Shown here in pieces: positions 26,413 to 36,711 of a stretch of 64,000 nucleotides of DNA (position 1 is the first letter of the stretch; every line of letters begins with the position of its first letter). The stretch is from Pectobacterium betavasculorum (GTDB lineage: Bacteria > Pseudomonadota > Gammaproteobacteria > Enterobacterales > Enterobacteriaceae), in assembly GCF_000749845.1 (NCBI RefSeq), contig NZ_JQHM01000001.1, positions 1,302,001 through 1,366,000 of the forward strand, read 5' to 3'. Under the pieces are notes generated by a model that worked only from the letters and a program-made list of their open reading frames with translations, did no database searches and was not told where the DNA came from. Both the position numbers and the translations under genes were made by a program.

Positions 26413-27078
26413 TTACTCTGCTGGCTTAACTTTAGCTTTAAGTGCCGCCAACTGCGCGCTGATTTCATCGTCCGCTTTCAGCTCGGCAAACTGCTGATCC
26501 AGCGATTTTTGTTTCCCCAGCCCGTGACTTTCCGCTTCCGCTTCCATCGTGTCGATACGGCGTTCGAACTGATCGAAACGCGCCATGGCTTCATCCAGCT
26601 TACCGCTATCCAGTTGGCGGCGTACATCACGCGATGATGCGGCGGCCTGATGGCGTAAGGTCAGCGCCTGCTGACGGGCACGCGTTTCGCTTAATTTGTT
26701 TTCCAGCTCACCGATTTCACGCTTCATGCGATCCAGCGTTTCATCCACGTTTTCGGCTTCATGCTGCAACACAGCGATCAAGTCGGTCAGTTTCTGCTTT
26801 TCAATCAGCGCCGCACGGGCCAAATCGTCTTTATCTTTACGCAGCGCCAGCTCTGCTTTTTCCTGCCACTGCTCTTGCTGACCGTGCGCTTGTTCAATAC
26901 GGCGGGCAATCTGTTTCTTTTCTGCCAGCGCCCGCGCCGAGGTTGAACGCACTTCAACCAGCGTATCTTCCATTTCCTGAATCATCAGCCGCACCAATTT
27001 CTGCGGATCTTCAGCTTTATCCAGCAATGAGTTGATGTTGGCGTTCACGATGTCGGCAAAACGAGAAAAAATACCCAT
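26413..27078 (-). CDS. pspA: Phage shock protein A
   Basis: A 221-residue, almost wholly helical coiled-coil protein. PspA binds and inhibits PspF in unstressed cells and assembles on damaged inner membrane to limit proton leak. The family signatures are visible: [20 protein letters not shown] with its amphipathic N-terminal helix, [20 protein letters not shown], and [18 protein letters not shown]. The length is that of E. coli PspA. It is the first gene of pspABC and is driven by the sigma-54 promoter upstream. Confidence 0.97.
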   Translation of the reverse strand: MGIFSRFADIVNANINSLLDKAEDPQKLVRLMIQEMEDTLVEVRSTSARALAEKKQIARRIEQAHGQQEQWQEKAELALRKDKDDLARAALIEKQKLTDLIAVLQHEAENVDETLDRMKREIGELENKLSETRARQQALTLRHQAAASSRDVRRQLDSGKLDEAMARFDQFERRIDTMEAEAESHGLGKQKSLDQQFAELKADDEISAQLAALKAKVKPAE

Positions 27079-27169
27079 AATTACATCCTCTTCATGATTT
27101 CCAGCGTCTGATTACGCCTGATTTATCATCGTGACCAGCCGAGGCAGTCACGATCTCGTTCTAGATATA

Positions 27170-27186
27170 TCAATAAGCATGCCAAC
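27170..27186 (-). promoter_or_regulatory. Sigma-54 promoter of pspABC
   Basis: On the minus strand TTGGCATGCTTATTGA shows the -24 GG and the -12 G with the required ten-base spacing, and it is close to the E. coli pspA promoter. It lies about 90 bp before pspA and opposite the divergent pspF, whose product should activate it. Confidence 0.8.
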
Positions 27187-27303
27187 TTTAAAATCCACCT
27201 AACTAACTGAAAATAAAGGAATGTATTATTTTGACTATTTTTCCCTTTTCCTTAGATTAGTCAAATATGCTAATAGTTAGTAAAAATAACACGGTGAAAC
27301 ATC

Positions 27304-28293
27304 ATGCTTCAGGAAAAAGAGAACCTGCTGGGCGAAGCCAACAGTTTTTTAGAGGTGCTGGAACAGGTGTCGCAGCTGGCACAGTTGAATAAACCGGTGC
27401 TGGTGATCGGCGAACGCGGCACAGGTAAAGAGCTGATCGCCAGCCGCCTGCACTACCTTTCTCCACGTTGGCAAGGGCCGTTCGTTTCCCTCAACTGCGC
27501 GGCGCTCAACGAGAACCTGCTTGATTCCGAGCTATTTGGTCATGAAGCGGGTGCCTTTACCGGCGCGCAGAAACGCCATCTGGGGCGCTTCGAACGTGCC
27601 GACGGTGGAACGCTGTTTTTGGATGAATTGGCTACCGCGCCGATGCTGGTGCAGGAAAAATTACTGCGGGTGATCGAATACGGCATGCTGGAGCGCGTCG
27701 GCGGCAGAGATCAGCTACAGGTTGACGTACGTCTGGTGTGCGCGACCAATGACGACCTGCCTGCGCTGGCTGCCAGCGGTAAGTTCCGTGCGGACCTACT
27801 CGATCGTCTGGCCTTTGATGTCGTGCAACTTCCGCCGCTACGTGAACGCCAGCAAGACATCATGTTGCTGGCGGAACACTTTGCCATTCAGATGTGCCGA
27901 GAGTTGCATCTACCGCTGTTTCCCGGTTTCACGCCAGCCGCGCGTGCGACGCTGCTGACTTACGACTGGCCGGGCAACATTCGTGAACTGAAAAACGTGG
28001 TTGAGCGCTCGGTGTACCGTCATGGCGATAGCGAACAGCCTCTCGATGCCATCATTCTTAATCCCTTCAGTCGAACTCCCGCCGTTCAGGAAACGTCGCC
28101 GCGTGCGACAACCAGCCAGCCGAATTTACCGCTGGAGATGAAACCGTGGCTATTGGAACAGGAGAAAAGCTTAATCGATCGGGCATTGAATCAGGCAAAG
28201 TTTAACCAGCGCAAAGCCGCTGAGCTACTGGGATTAACCTATCACCAACTGCGTGGATTGCTGAAGAAACACGACATCGCAGTGAATGAGTGA
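27304..28293 (+). CDS. pspF: Sigma-54 activator PspF
   Basis: A 329-residue enhancer-binding protein that turns on psp genes when PspA releases it. It begins directly with the AAA+ domain and has no N-terminal sensor, as is typical. Walker A is GERGTGKEL, the sigma-54 contact loop is GAFTGA near residue 85, and Walker B is GTLFLDE. WPGNIRELKNVVERSVYR leads into a linker and a Fis-type helix-turn-helix (RKAAELLGLTYHQLRGLL). It is divergent from pspA with a 225-bp gap that holds the promoters. Confidence 0.96.
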   Translation: MLQEKENLLGEANSFLEVLEQVSQLAQLNKPVLVIGERGTGKELIASRLHYLSPRWQGPFVSLNCAALNENLLDSELFGHEAGAFTGAQKRHLGRFERADGGTLFLDELATAPMLVQEKLLRVIEYGMLERVGGRDQLQVDVRLVCATNDDLPALAASGKFRADLLDRLAFDVVQLPPLRERQQDIMLLAEHFAIQMCRELHLPLFPGFTPAARATLLTYDWPGNIRELKNVVERSVYRHGDSEQPLDAIILNPFSRTPAVQETSPRATTSQPNLPLEMKPWLLEQEKSLIDRALNQAKFNQRKAAELLGLTYHQLRGLLKKHDIAVNE

Positions 28294-28305
28294 AGATCTG
28301 GAAAG

Positions 28306-28330
28306 AAAAAGCGGGCGAATTCACGCCCGC
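28306..28330 (-). terminator. Terminator of celV, facing pspF
   Basis: Stem GCGGGCG / CGCCCGC with a six-base loop. On the minus strand it is followed by five T residues, so it best serves celV; it can also stop pspF transcripts. Confidence 0.8.
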
Positions 28331-28364
28331 AGGATTAGTAGATTAATAGGTCAGCGACGTGCGA

Positions 28365-29882
28365 TTACGGCTCCACGCCCCATACCAGCGTACCTTTATC
28401 GTGCACGGTGAGCTTGTCCCAGTTGGTGTAGCTCGTGACGTTAGCGCCGTATGAATAGTCATTCGTTTCATTCACGTTGCTCCAGTCACCCGCGTGGATA
28501 CGCACCTGCACTTCACCGGTTTCCGCGCCCGGTTGAAGGGAACCGGCTCCGCTACTGAAGGTCACCAGAACATAACGATTGGCCTTATCGGTGCTGGCAG
28601 CAGGCGTCCCCGTGCTGGTCACGATATTGTTAGGCCCGACGTTAGCCCAGTCAACAAAGAGGTTCGCGCCAGGTTTGCCATCATCATGGAAGTAGTAACG
28701 CACTTGCAGATCGCTCAGTTTGATCGGCGTACTTCCGGTATTTTTGATATTAAAGGCCATACGAATCGCATCATCGGAAGGGTTGTTATCCACATTGCGA
28801 TATTGCAGCACGACGTCACCCGTTGTTCCATTACCTGGGTTGGTCGGTTCCGTTGGCGTGGTTGGCGTATCGCCACCGCTCAGGTCTGCCCCCGCGCGAA
28901 TCTGTGCTCTGACAAATTTGCCTGACGTCGACAGATTTTGCTCCGTCCAGCCACCCGATTTGCTCGCTCCCGGAGCCAGCGCCGCGGACGCCTCGGATTT
29001 ATCGGTAAGCGACCAGTTCACCCAGCTTACGCCGCGGTTATTCAGGAAATCGATCCAGGTCTGCGATTCTGGTAGGAACGGCCCGCCGTTGCCGGACGCA
29101 TCGCTAGTGCCCCATTCGCTGACGAAAATCGTAGCGCCACGGCTTTGCGCATAGTCAATGCGATCGCGTAGAAACTGCCCATGCGTACCCGCATAGAAAT
29201 GCAGCGCGTACAGGGTATTCGGATCGGGCAGCTGATTATCTGCCGCGTCATGGATATCCTGACTCCAGGTGCCCGTACCGACGATAATGAGGTTATCGGG
29301 ATCTTTGCTACGGATGGTGTCCGTCACTTCCAGCGCATAAGGTCGAATCTGTCCGTTCCATGTCACGCCGCCGTTTGGCTCATTGGCGATTTCATAGATC
29401 ACGTTTGGCGAGTTGCCATACAGCCCCGCCATTTCGGCAAAGAAGGTTTTTGCCTGTGCTTTATAAATATTAGGATCGTTGTCCGACAAGATGTGCCAGT
29501 CGATAATGATGTAGACGCCAAGACTTTGCGCCGCCGCAACGGCCTCTTTTACCTTATTGGCGATGGACGGGTTAGCAATATAACCATTCTCCGCTGTGTA
29601 CATAGCGACGCGGAACACGTTAATCCCCCAGTCATCACGCAGCCATTTCATCGAATCTTTGTTGACATAATCACCAAACCACTGCAACCCGTGTGAACTC
29701 ATCCCTCTTAGTTGCACCCGTTTCCCTTGTTCATCCACCAGTCGCCCATTTTCGATGGACAGCTGGCCGTGCGTTTCCACCGGTGTGGCAGATAATGCGG
29801 AGAAACTGAGCGACATCCCCAGCACCGTTGTTACCACCCCTAACGTCAATTTCCTGACGATTTGATTCCTTCTGATCCACAT
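28365..29882 (-). CDS. celV: Secreted endoglucanase, GH5 with CBM3 (CelV type)
   Basis: A 505-residue secreted cellulase that cuts beta-1,4 bonds in cellulose of plant walls. I start at [12 protein letters not shown], which has GGAG nine bases upstream and gives a normal signal peptide cleaved after SALSA (residue 32). The upstream in-frame start adds 31 unlikely residues. The GH5 domain carries acid/base Glu168 in EIANEP and nucleophile Glu256 in FVSEWG. A Thr/Pro linker ([13 protein letters not shown]) joins it to a C-terminal CBM3 cellulose-binding domain. Export is expected through Sec and the type II (Out) system. The sRNA gene ryhB lies upstream on the same strand. Confidence 0.94.
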   Translation of the reverse strand: MWIRRNQIVRKLTLGVVTTVLGMSLSFSALSATPVETHGQLSIENGRLVDEQGKRVQLRGMSSHGLQWFGDYVNKDSMKWLRDDWGINVFRVAMYTAENGYIANPSIANKVKEAVAAAQSLGVYIIIDWHILSDNDPNIYKAQAKTFFAEMAGLYGNSPNVIYEIANEPNGGVTWNGQIRPYALEVTDTIRSKDPDNLIIVGTGTWSQDIHDAADNQLPDPNTLYALHFYAGTHGQFLRDRIDYAQSRGATIFVSEWGTSDASGNGGPFLPESQTWIDFLNNRGVSWVNWSLTDKSEASAALAPGASKSGGWTEQNLSTSGKFVRAQIRAGADLSGGDTPTTPTEPTNPGNGTTGDVVLQYRNVDNNPSDDAIRMAFNIKNTGSTPIKLSDLQVRYYFHDDGKPGANLFVDWANVGPNNIVTSTGTPAASTDKANRYVLVTFSSGAGSLQPGAETGEVQVRIHAGDWSNVNETNDYSYGANVTSYTNWDKLTVHDKGTLVWGVEP

Positions 29883-30050
29883 ATTCCTTATCTCCATTGT
29901 GAACACCCATGATTTTGGGCACAGGCATGATAAGGGAGATTTTTGTTCTCGCCAACAATTTAGGAGAAATCCCAATCATATTGATTTTATTAATTATTTA
30001 CAGAGAAATAGAAAGCAAAGTAAGTATCTGGCGAGGTCATTTTTCAGGCA

Positions 30051-30150
30051 AAAAAAAGCCAGCACGTCGGCTGGCTAAAATAATACTGGAAGCAATGTGA
30101 GCAATGTCGTGCTCTCCTTCAGTGTCTGCGAGGAGCCACTGCTGAAGTGC
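30051..30150 (-). ncRNA. ryhB: RyhB-type iron-responsive small RNA
   Basis: Read on the minus strand, this holds the RyhB core GCACGACATTGCTCACATTG followed by CTTCCAGTATTATTTTAGCC. It ends with the stem AGCCAGC / GCTGGCT and seven T residues. The core and terminator agree with E. coli RyhB as I know it almost base for base; the 5' stem-loop (CTTCAG ... CTGAAG) differs in sequence. RyhB is an Hfq-dependent RNA made when iron is scarce; it represses mRNAs of iron-using proteins. The predicted start near 30150 follows a -10-like TATCAT, giving about 100 nt. It lies between the RES toxin gene and celV. Confidence 0.92.
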
Positions 30151-30159
30151 GAAAATGAT

Positions 30160-30178
30160 GATAATAGTTATCAGTATC
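30160..30178. promoter_or_regulatory. Fur box of the ryhB promoter
   Basis: GATAATAGTTATCAGTATC matches the 19-bp Fur consensus GATAATGATAATCATTATC at 15 positions. It overlaps the region just upstream of the predicted start, where bound Fur-iron would block transcription. Confidence 0.75.
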
Positions 30179-30263
30179 ATCTGTAAAGCACTTTGTTGAG
30201 AATTTTTCTCATTTCCATACTGATTATAGGGTTCCTAGCGATCCCGTCACGACCATCACAAAC

Positions 30264-30752
30264 CTAATGCCCTACCGGATTAAACAGCCTGTGACTGTAA
30301 AAATCCGGGATCGCCTCAATAAGGCGTAGCTGGCTTAACGCCGGGTGTAGCGGATTAATCAGTGCATTACGCATACTGCCAAACGGCTTAACCGTGCTGG
30401 TTGGCACCCAAATCACCAGCGATCGCCCCGCATTCAGGCAGCGCGATCCTAACGCCTGCACATCCGGCATGAACGGGTAGCATTGCCAGTCTTCAGGCAG
30501 CATGTCTAACGTGATGGATTCTTGCGGAACATCGTCTGGCAGTTCATATACGCCCAAACGGTAGCTGGCAGGCAGCAACTGCGGCGAAGGAAGATAATTC
30601 CCCATTTCCAGCATCGCGACGGCGGGCGTTTCACTGAAATATAGCACTGGCGTGTTGGGCTGATTGAAACGCGCACCGTGCAGAAAGCTCACACCCGTCT
30701 GCCCTGAAAACGCCTCCAGCCAGACCGCTTTGGTGATGCGGTAGAGCCTCAT
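30264..30752 (-). CDS. RES-domain toxin
   Basis: A 162-residue RES protein, the toxin of a type II toxin-antitoxin pair. Characterised RES toxins degrade cellular NAD+ and resemble ADP-ribosyltransferases. The expected residues are visible as Arg28 in GARFN, Tyr38 in VLYFSE and Glu49 in AMLEMG, with a serine at 119 or 126 before the NALINP segment. The start ATG overlaps the antitoxin stop by 4 bp, so the two are translated together, antitoxin first. The ryhB gene follows downstream on the same strand. Confidence 0.9.
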   Translation of the reverse strand: MRLYRITKAVWLEAFSGQTGVSFLHGARFNQPNTPVLYFSETPAVAMLEMGNYLPSPQLLPASYRLGVYELPDDVPQESITLDMLPEDWQCYPFMPDVQALGSRCLNAGRSLVIWVPTSTVKPFGSMRNALINPLHPALSQLRLIEAIPDFYSHRLFNPVGH

Positions 30753-31189
30753 ATAAATTCGCCGTGTTCAATACGATTCAGCGCATTATCAACCAACTGA
30801 CGCCCTTTGTGCGTATCCAGCATTTCCGCCGGCGTTTTCCCGCCAAAGGCTGGAATGCCGCTCTCCATCCACAGTTGTGCCTTCGCTTCATCTTCAAACG
30901 TCGTCATGGCTTTCAACCACAGGCGGAACGTCTCCAGCGCCGCTTCCCCCTGCTCCAGCGTTAAATGCTTACGGCGGAATAAACGGGAGATATTCGACGG
31001 GTCGACGGACAGTGCCGAGCCAATCAGCTTACGGCTTAGCCCGCTGGCATCCGCTCCACGTTTCAGCATCGCGCCGGATATCCCGCTGCGCACCACATTA
31101 ACGAACATCAGCGGGTCATGGAAAACGCCATCAGGCAGCTCGGCTTCACGAGCAAAGTTTTCAACTTTAAGACTGATTTCTGCATTCAT
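30749..31189 (-). CDS. Xre/ParS-type antitoxin
   Basis: A 146-residue antitoxin of the Xre-MbcA-ParS family. The N-terminal half holds a helix-turn-helix-like region (SGLSRKLIGSALSVDPSNIS). The C-terminal half is the toxin-binding domain (DUF2384 type) with FGGKTPAEMLDTHKGRQLVD. Antitoxins of this family neutralise RES toxins by covering the NAD-binding cleft and repress their own promoter. GAGGAAAT lies before the ATG. Two copies of a short palindrome flank the -10 element of its promoter. Confidence 0.9.
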   Translation of the reverse strand: MNAEISLKVENFAREAELPDGVFHDPLMFVNVVRSGISGAMLKRGADASGLSRKLIGSALSVDPSNISRLFRRKHLTLEQGEAALETFRLWLKAMTTFEDEAKAQLWMESGIPAFGGKTPAEMLDTHKGRQLVDNALNRIEHGEFI

Positions 31190-31201
31190 AGTTATTTCCT
31201 C

Positions 31202-31235
31202 GTCATTATGACTTAACTATAGCATTCATTATGAC
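31202..31235 (-). promoter_or_regulatory. xre-res promoter flanked by two operator-like palindromes
   Basis: GTCATTATGAC (31202-31212) and TCATTATGAC (31226-31235) lie on either side of ACTATA, which is the -10 TATAGT on the minus strand. The copies are 24 bp apart. This layout suits autorepression by the antitoxin. Confidence 0.6.
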
Positions 31236-31359
31236 GCCTTCCATCATTCATCTGGTGGCTCAACGGTTGCAAAGTCACCAGACGCACACAACAAGAGTGG
31301 GGAGGATGCCAAGAGTACGATACACTCTCTCTATAACCGTATTGACTGAAAAATCCCGT

Positions 31360-33048
31360 ATGTTCGGAAAAACCTGTTTCGCACTGGCACTCACCTGGCT
31401 GGCTTTGCCTGCACTGGCCGCACCACAGCCCGTGCTAACGCCGCCTGCTCCGCTGGAAAATATTCGCGAGAGCGGTTTCGTCTATTGCGTCAATGATGTC
31501 CTGAACACGTTTAACCCGCAGATGGCGCGCAGCGGTGTCACCATTGATACACTGGCGGCACAGCTTTACGATCGCCTGCTGGATGTCGATCCTTATACCT
31601 ATCGTCTGATGCCAGAACTGGCTCAGCGCTGGGAAGTCTTGGACAACGGTTCGACATACCGTTTCTACCTGCGCCGCGATGTGCCGTTTCAACGTACCGA
31701 GTGGTTCAGCCCCACGCGGAATATGAACGCCGACGACGTGATATTCAGCTTCCAGCGCATGCTGGACGAAAAGCACCCGTACCATGATGTCAACGGCGGC
31801 GAATACCCCTATTTCGACAGCCTGCAATTCGCCGATTCGGTGCAAAGCATCCGCAAGCTGGGCGAGTACAGTATTGAGATTCGGCTCAACAGCCCGGACG
31901 CCTCTTTCCTCTGGCATCTGGCCACGCACTACGCGCCGATTCTGTCCGCGGAATACGCACAACGCCTGGCGAAAGAAGATAAAAAAGAGCAGTTGGATCG
32001 CGAACCGGTAGGCACTGGCCCTTATCTGCTCAATGAGTATCGCAACGGGCAATATATCCGGCTGACGCGCAACGCTGATTATTGGCGCGGTTTGCCGCGT
32101 ATGCCGCAGGTTGTTATCGATCTCGGCTCCGGCGGTACGGGCCGTTTATCCAAGCTGTTAACCGGTGAATGTGATGTTCTCGCCTATCCGGCCGCCAGCC
32201 AGTTAACTATCCTGCGTAACGACCCGCGTCTGCGTCTCTCGCTACGTCCTGGCATGAATGTCGCCTATTTGGCCTTCAACGTAAGAAAAGCACCGTTGGA
32301 TGACCGCCGCGTGCGGGAAGCTATCGCGCTGGCAATCAATAACGACAGGCTGATGCAGTCAATCTATTACGGCACGGCAGAAACCGCCGCCTCTATTCTG
32401 CCCCGCGCCTCGTGGGCGTACGACAATGAATCACAGATAACGGAATACAATCCGCAGAAAGCGCGACAAATCTTGCAGGAACTGGGGCTCACGAACCTGA
32501 ATCTGCGCCTGTGGGTGCCCAGCGCCTCGCAATCCTACAACCCCAGCCCGTTGAAAACGGCTGAATTGATACAGGCCGATCTGGCGCAAATTGGTGTCAC
32601 CGTGACCATCGTACCGGTAGAAGGCCGTTTTCAGGAAGCACGGCTGATGGAACTCAGCCACGATTTAACGCTGGCAGGTTGGGCAACGGACAGTAACGAC
32701 CCGGACAGCTTTTTCCGGCCGTTGTTAAGCTGCGCGGCCATTCGCTCCCAGAGTAACTACGCGCACTGGTGCGACCCCACTTTTGACGAAGTGCTGCAAA
32801 ATGCGCTCTCGTCACAGCAGCTTTCTAAGCGGATTGACTATTATCAACAGGCACAGCGCATTCTGGCAGAACAGTTACCCGTTCTACCGCTCGCGTCGTC
32901 ATTACGACTGCTCGCCTACCGCTATGACATGAAAGGGCTAGTATTGAGTCCGTTCGGCAATGCCTCGTTCGCAGGAGTATTCCGCGAGGATCAACAGGCG
33001 CAGCAGAAACCCTCTGCACCAGAAACCGTGGAGGAAGCACAGCCGTGA
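31360..33048 (+). CDS. sapA: Peptide ABC transporter, periplasmic binding protein SapA
   Basis: A 562-residue solute-binding protein of the SapABCDF system, linked to resistance to antimicrobial peptides and, in E. coli, to putrescine export. I start at [20 protein letters not shown], which is a normal signal peptide with cleavage near ALAA. The frame stays open 43 codons further upstream without a signal-like start. Family landmarks include [29 protein letters not shown] and [16 protein letters not shown]. It overlaps sapB by 4 bp. The promoter must lie between 31236 and 31360, divergent from xre. Confidence 0.95.
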   Translation: MFGKTCFALALTWLALPALAAPQPVLTPPAPLENIRESGFVYCVNDVLNTFNPQMARSGVTIDTLAAQLYDRLLDVDPYTYRLMPELAQRWEVLDNGSTYRFYLRRDVPFQRTEWFSPTRNMNADDVIFSFQRMLDEKHPYHDVNGGEYPYFDSLQFADSVQSIRKLGEYSIEIRLNSPDASFLWHLATHYAPILSAEYAQRLAKEDKKEQLDREPVGTGPYLLNEYRNGQYIRLTRNADYWRGLPRMPQVVIDLGSGGTGRLSKLLTGECDVLAYPAASQLTILRNDPRLRLSLRPGMNVAYLAFNVRKAPLDDRRVREAIALAINNDRLMQSIYYGTAETAASILPRASWAYDNESQITEYNPQKARQILQELGLTNLNLRLWVPSASQSYNPSPLKTAELIQADLAQIGVTVTIVPVEGRFQEARLMELSHDLTLAGWATDSNDPDSFFRPLLSCAAIRSQSNYAHWCDPTFDEVLQNALSSQQLSKRIDYYQQAQRILAEQLPVLPLASSLRLLAYRYDMKGLVLSPFGNASFAGVFREDQQAQQKPSAPETVEEAQP

Positions 33049-34010
33049 TTATTTTTACCTTGCGACGTCTGGTGTTACTATTCGTGACATTGTCACTCTT
33101 GACGCTGGTTGGTTTCAGCCTCAGTTACTACACACCCAACGCTCCACTCAATGGCGCAGCGCTGTTTGATGCCTACCACTTCTACCTCACTAGCCTGCTG
33201 CAAGGGGATTTCGGTCGTTCCAGTATTAACGGGCAGGCCATCAGCGAACTGCTGAAAGAAGTGTTCCCTGCCACGATCGAGCTTTGTCTGCTGGCGTTTG
33301 CGCTTTCGCTACTGGTTGGTATTCCGCTGGGGATTACCGCGGGCGTGATGCAGAATCGCGGTGCGGACATCGTGATCAGCACGCTGGCTCTGATCGGCTT
33401 TTCCCTTCCGGTGTTCTGGTTGGCACTGCTGCTAACGCTGTTCTTCTCGCTGCATCTCGGCTGGTTGCCGGTTTCAGGCCGTTTCGATCTGCTTTATCAG
33501 GTGAAAACCGTGACTGGCTTTGCGCTGATAGACGCCTGGCTGTCCGATTCACCGCATCGTGGTGAAATGATCGCCAGCGCCATCCGCCACCTGATTTTGC
33601 CAATTACCGTGCTGGCCGTCGGCCCGACCACCGAGGTGATCCGCCTAATGCGCGTCAGCACCACGGAAATTATCAGCAAAAACTACATTAAAGCAGCAGC
33701 AACTCGTGGACTATCACGTTTTACAATCATTCGTCGCCACCTGATTCACAACGCGCTGCCGCCGATTATCCCCAAGCTAGGGTTACAATTTTCCACGATG
33801 CTGACGCTGACGATGATTACCGAAGTGGTCTTTAACTGGCCGGGTATCGGTCGCTGGCTGGTGAACGCCATTCGTCAGCAGGATTTCGCCGCGATTTCTG
33901 CGGGCGTGATGGTGGTTGGCGCGATGGTCATCACGGTCAACATTCTGTCTGATATTTGGGGCGCTATGGCAAATCCGTTGAAACATAAGGAATGGTATGC
34001 CCTACGATAA
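33045..34010 (+). CDS. sapB: Sap transporter permease SapB
   Basis: A 321-residue inner-membrane permease of the Dpp/Opp type with about six hydrophobic segments. The EAA-type loop that docks to the ATPases is visible as [19 protein letters not shown]. The start is GTG inside the sapA stop (GTGA), so translation is coupled. The C-terminus [13 protein letters not shown] matches E. coli SapB. It overlaps sapC by 14 bp. Confidence 0.95.
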   Translation: MIIFTLRRLVLLFVTLSLLTLVGFSLSYYTPNAPLNGAALFDAYHFYLTSLLQGDFGRSSINGQAISELLKEVFPATIELCLLAFALSLLVGIPLGITAGVMQNRGADIVISTLALIGFSLPVFWLALLLTLFFSLHLGWLPVSGRFDLLYQVKTVTGFALIDAWLSDSPHRGEMIASAIRHLILPITVLAVGPTTEVIRLMRVSTTEIISKNYIKAAATRGLSRFTIIRRHLIHNALPPIIPKLGLQFSTMLTLTMITEVVFNWPGIGRWLVNAIRQQDFAAISAGVMVVGAMVITVNILSDIWGAMANPLKHKEWYALR

Positions 34011-34887
34011 CGTCTATAGCGAAAAGCGGCTGCCTAGCCGACTGGGTGACACCTGGCGTGCATTCCATCAGGATATGCTGGCGATGATCGGGCTGTACGG
34101 TTTTCTGATCCTGATCGGCCTGTGCCTGTTCGGCAAATTTCTTGCACCTTATGAAGTGGATCAGCAATTTTTGGGCTACCAACTGCTGCCTCCTTCCTGG
34201 TCGCACTACGGCGAAGTGTCGTTCTTTCTCGGCACCGACGATTTAGGGCGCGACCAGCTAAGTCGCCTGTTGAGCGGTGCCGCGCCAACCGTCGGCGCAT
34301 CACTCATCGTCACCTATGCGGCGGCACTGTGCGGTATCGTACTAGGCGTCTTTGCTGGCGTTACGCGCGGGCTGCGTTCGGCGATGCTCAACCATATCCT
34401 GGATACGCTGCTGTCGATTCCGTCGCTGTTGCTGGCGATTGTGGTGATTGCCTTTATCGGCCCGAAACTCGAACACGCGATGCTCGCGGTCTGGCTGGCA
34501 CTGTTGCCACGAATGGTGCGCACCATCTACAACGCCGTACACGATGAAATGGACAAAGAATACGTGATCGCCGCCCGTCTTGACGGTGCCTCAACCTTTT
34601 ATCTGATCTGGTACGTTGTTTTACCAAACATTGCCGCGCTGCTGGTTTCAGAATTTACTCGTGCGCTGTCGATCGCCATTTTGGATATCGCCGCGCTGGG
34701 CTTCCTCGATTTAGGCGCACAGCTACCGACCACCGAATGGGGCGCCCTGCTCGGTAACTCACTGGAGCTGGTTTATGCCGCGCCCTGGACCGTCATGTTG
34801 CCCGGTGCCGCTATCACGCTGAGCGTGTTAATCGTCAATCTGCTGGGCGACGGCATCCGCCGCGCGCTCGTCGCGGAAACGGAATAA
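33997..34887 (+). CDS. sapC: Sap transporter permease SapC
   Basis: A 296-residue second permease of the Sap system. The N-terminal [17 protein letters not shown] matches Sap[18 protein letters not shown] is the usual periplasmic-entry segment of DppC-like permeases. [18 protein letters not shown] is the ATPase-docking loop. It starts inside sapB and ends 16 bp before sapD, in keeping with a tightly packed operon. Confidence 0.95.
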   Translation: MPYDNVYSEKRLPSRLGDTWRAFHQDMLAMIGLYGFLILIGLCLFGKFLAPYEVDQQFLGYQLLPPSWSHYGEVSFFLGTDDLGRDQLSRLLSGAAPTVGASLIVTYAAALCGIVLGVFAGVTRGLRSAMLNHILDTLLSIPSLLLAIVVIAFIGPKLEHAMLAVWLALLPRMVRTIYNAVHDEMDKEYVIAARLDGASTFYLIWYVVLPNIAALLVSEFTRALSIAILDIAALGFLDLGAQLPTTEWGALLGNSLELVYAAPWTVMLPGAAITLSVLIVNLLGDGIRRALVAETE

Positions 34888-34903
34888 GAGGCGACGACTC
34901 CCT

Positions 34904-35896
34904 ATGCCATTACTTGATATCCGTAACCTGACGATTGAATTTCTGACCACAGACGGTGCCGTAAAAGCCGTCGATCGCGTCAGTATGACGCTAAGCGAAG
35001 GGGAAATCCGCGGGCTGGTGGGTGAATCTGGCTCAGGCAAAAGTCTGATCGCCAAAGCCATCTGTGGAATTACCAAAGAGAACTGGCGCGTCACCGCCGA
35101 TCGCTTCCGCTTCGATGATATCGACCTACTGCAACTGTCGGCGCGTGAGCGACGTAAGTTGGTCGGTCATAACGTCTCCATGATTTTTCAGGAGCCGCAA
35201 TCCTGTCTCGATCCGTCCGAGAGTATCGGTCGGCAATTGGTGCAGGCCATTCCCGGCTGGACGTATAAAGGCCGCTGGTGGCAGCGATTTAACTGGCGCA
35301 AGCGCCGCGCTATCGAACTGCTGCACCGCGTCGGGATTAAAGATCACAAAGACATCATGGGCAGCTATCCCTATGAACTGAGCGACGGCGAGTGTCAGAA
35401 GGTGATGATTGCCATCGCGCTGGCAAACCAGCCGCGTCTGCTGATTGCCGATGAACCGACCAACGCGATGGAATCCACCACGCAGGCACAAATTTTCCGC
35501 CTGCTATCGCGCCTGAACCAAAACAATAACACCACGATCCTGCTCATCAGCCACGATCTGCAAACCATGAGCAAATGGGCAGACCGGATCAACGTGCTTT
35601 ATTGCGGGCAAACAGTGGAGAGCGCCACCTGTGAAGATTTGATCACCGCGCCGCATCACCCTTATACGCAGGCGCTGATTCGTGCGATGCCCGATTTCGG
35701 TCGTTCGCTGCCGCACAAAAGTCGGTTAAACACCCTGAACGGCGCGATTCCCTCATTGGAGCATCTGCCAATTGGCTGTCGACTCGGCCCGCGCTGCCCT
35801 TATTCACAAAAGCAGTGTATGCAAACGCCGCCGCTGCTTTCCGTTAAGAACCACTTATATGCCTGCCACTTCCCGCTCAACATGGAGGAACCGTGA
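34904..35896 (+). CDS. sapD: Sap transporter ATPase SapD
   Basis: A 330-residue ABC ATPase with Walker [13 protein letters not shown], the signature region [11 protein letters not shown] (a variant of LSGGQ) and Walker B LLIADEP. The C-terminal oligopeptide-transporter extension contains the cysteine pattern [14 protein letters not shown], as in related proteins where an iron-sulfur cluster has been proposed. SapD is also known to stimulate Trk potassium uptake. The stop shares one base with the sapF start. Confidence 0.95.
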   Translation: MPLLDIRNLTIEFLTTDGAVKAVDRVSMTLSEGEIRGLVGESGSGKSLIAKAICGITKENWRVTADRFRFDDIDLLQLSARERRKLVGHNVSMIFQEPQSCLDPSESIGRQLVQAIPGWTYKGRWWQRFNWRKRRAIELLHRVGIKDHKDIMGSYPYELSDGECQKVMIAIALANQPRLLIADEPTNAMESTTQAQIFRLLSRLNQNNNTTILLISHDLQTMSKWADRINVLYCGQTVESATCEDLITAPHHPYTQALIRAMPDFGRSLPHKSRLNTLNGAIPSLEHLPIGCRLGPRCPYSQKQCMQTPPLLSVKNHLYACHFPLNMEEP

Positions 35897-36711
35897 TGGT
35901 TGAGATGCTGCTTGAAGCCCGCAACCTGACCAAGACGTTCCGCTATCGGACCGGGCTGTTTCGTCGCCAGCACGTTGAGGCGGTGAAATCCGTCAGCTTT
36001 ACGCTACGCGAACGCCAGACGCTCGCCATCATTGGTGAAAACGGTTCGGGGAAATCGACGCTGGCAAAAATGCTGTCAGGCATGATCGCCCCAACGTCCG
36101 GCGAGCTGGTTATCGACGATCATCCGCTGCATTACGGCGATTATGGCTATCGCAGCCAGCGCATCCGCATGATCTTTCAGGATGCGAGCAATGCACTCAA
36201 TCCGCGTCAGCGTATCGGGCAGCTATTGGATGTTCCGCTGCGGCTGAATACCGACCTTAGCGCCGAAGCGCGCGAAAGGGCGATTAATCAGGCGCTACAG
36301 CAGGTTGGATTACGCTCCGATCACGCTTATTACTATCCGCACGCGCTTGCACCGGGGCAAAAACAGCGCGTTGGTCTGGCACGTGCGCTCATTCTGCAAC
36401 CGAAAGTGATTGTGGCCGATGAGGCGCTGGCTTCACTGGATATGTCTATGCGGTCACAGATTATCAATCTGATGCTGGAGTTACAGGAAAAGCACGGTAT
36501 CTCTTATATTTACGTAACGCAGCATCTGGGCATGATGAAGCACATCAGCGACCAGATTCTGGTGATGCAGGCAGGCGAAGTGGTCGAACGCGGCAGTACC
36601 GCCGATGTGTTGTCCGCCCCGCTTCATGACCTGACGAAACGTTTGATTGCCAGCCACTTCGGCGAAGCGCTCAGCGCCGATGCCTGGCGACGCGACGGCG
36701 CACAACGTTAA
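35896..36711 (+). CDS. sapF: Sap transporter ATPase SapF
   Basis: A 271-residue ABC ATPase that pairs with SapD. Walker A is GENGSGKSTLAK, the signature region is APGQKQRVGLARAL and Walker B is VIVADEA. I start at the ATG at 35896, which has GGAGGAA five bases upstream and the family N-terminus [15 protein letters not shown]; a GTG one codon earlier is the alternative. It is the last gene of sapABCDF. fabI follows after 188 bp with its own likely promoter (-10 TAGAAT near 36800). Confidence 0.95.
   Translation: MVEMLLEARNLTKTFRYRTGLFRRQHVEAVKSVSFTLRERQTLAIIGENGSGKSTLAKMLSGMIAPTSGELVIDDHPLHYGDYGYRSQRIRMIFQDASNALNPRQRIGQLLDVPLRLNTDLSAEARERAINQALQQVGLRSDHAYYYPHALAPGQKQRVGLARALILQPKVIVADEALASLDMSMRSQIINLMLELQEKHGISYIYVTQHLGMMKHISDQILVMQAGEVVERGSTADVLSAPLHDLTKRLIASHFGEALSADAWRRDGAQR

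Noticed and set aside
28365-31189. Prophage or genomic island with attachment sites
   Set aside because: No integrase, phage genes, tRNA target or flanking direct repeats are visible; only gene content differs from the backbone.
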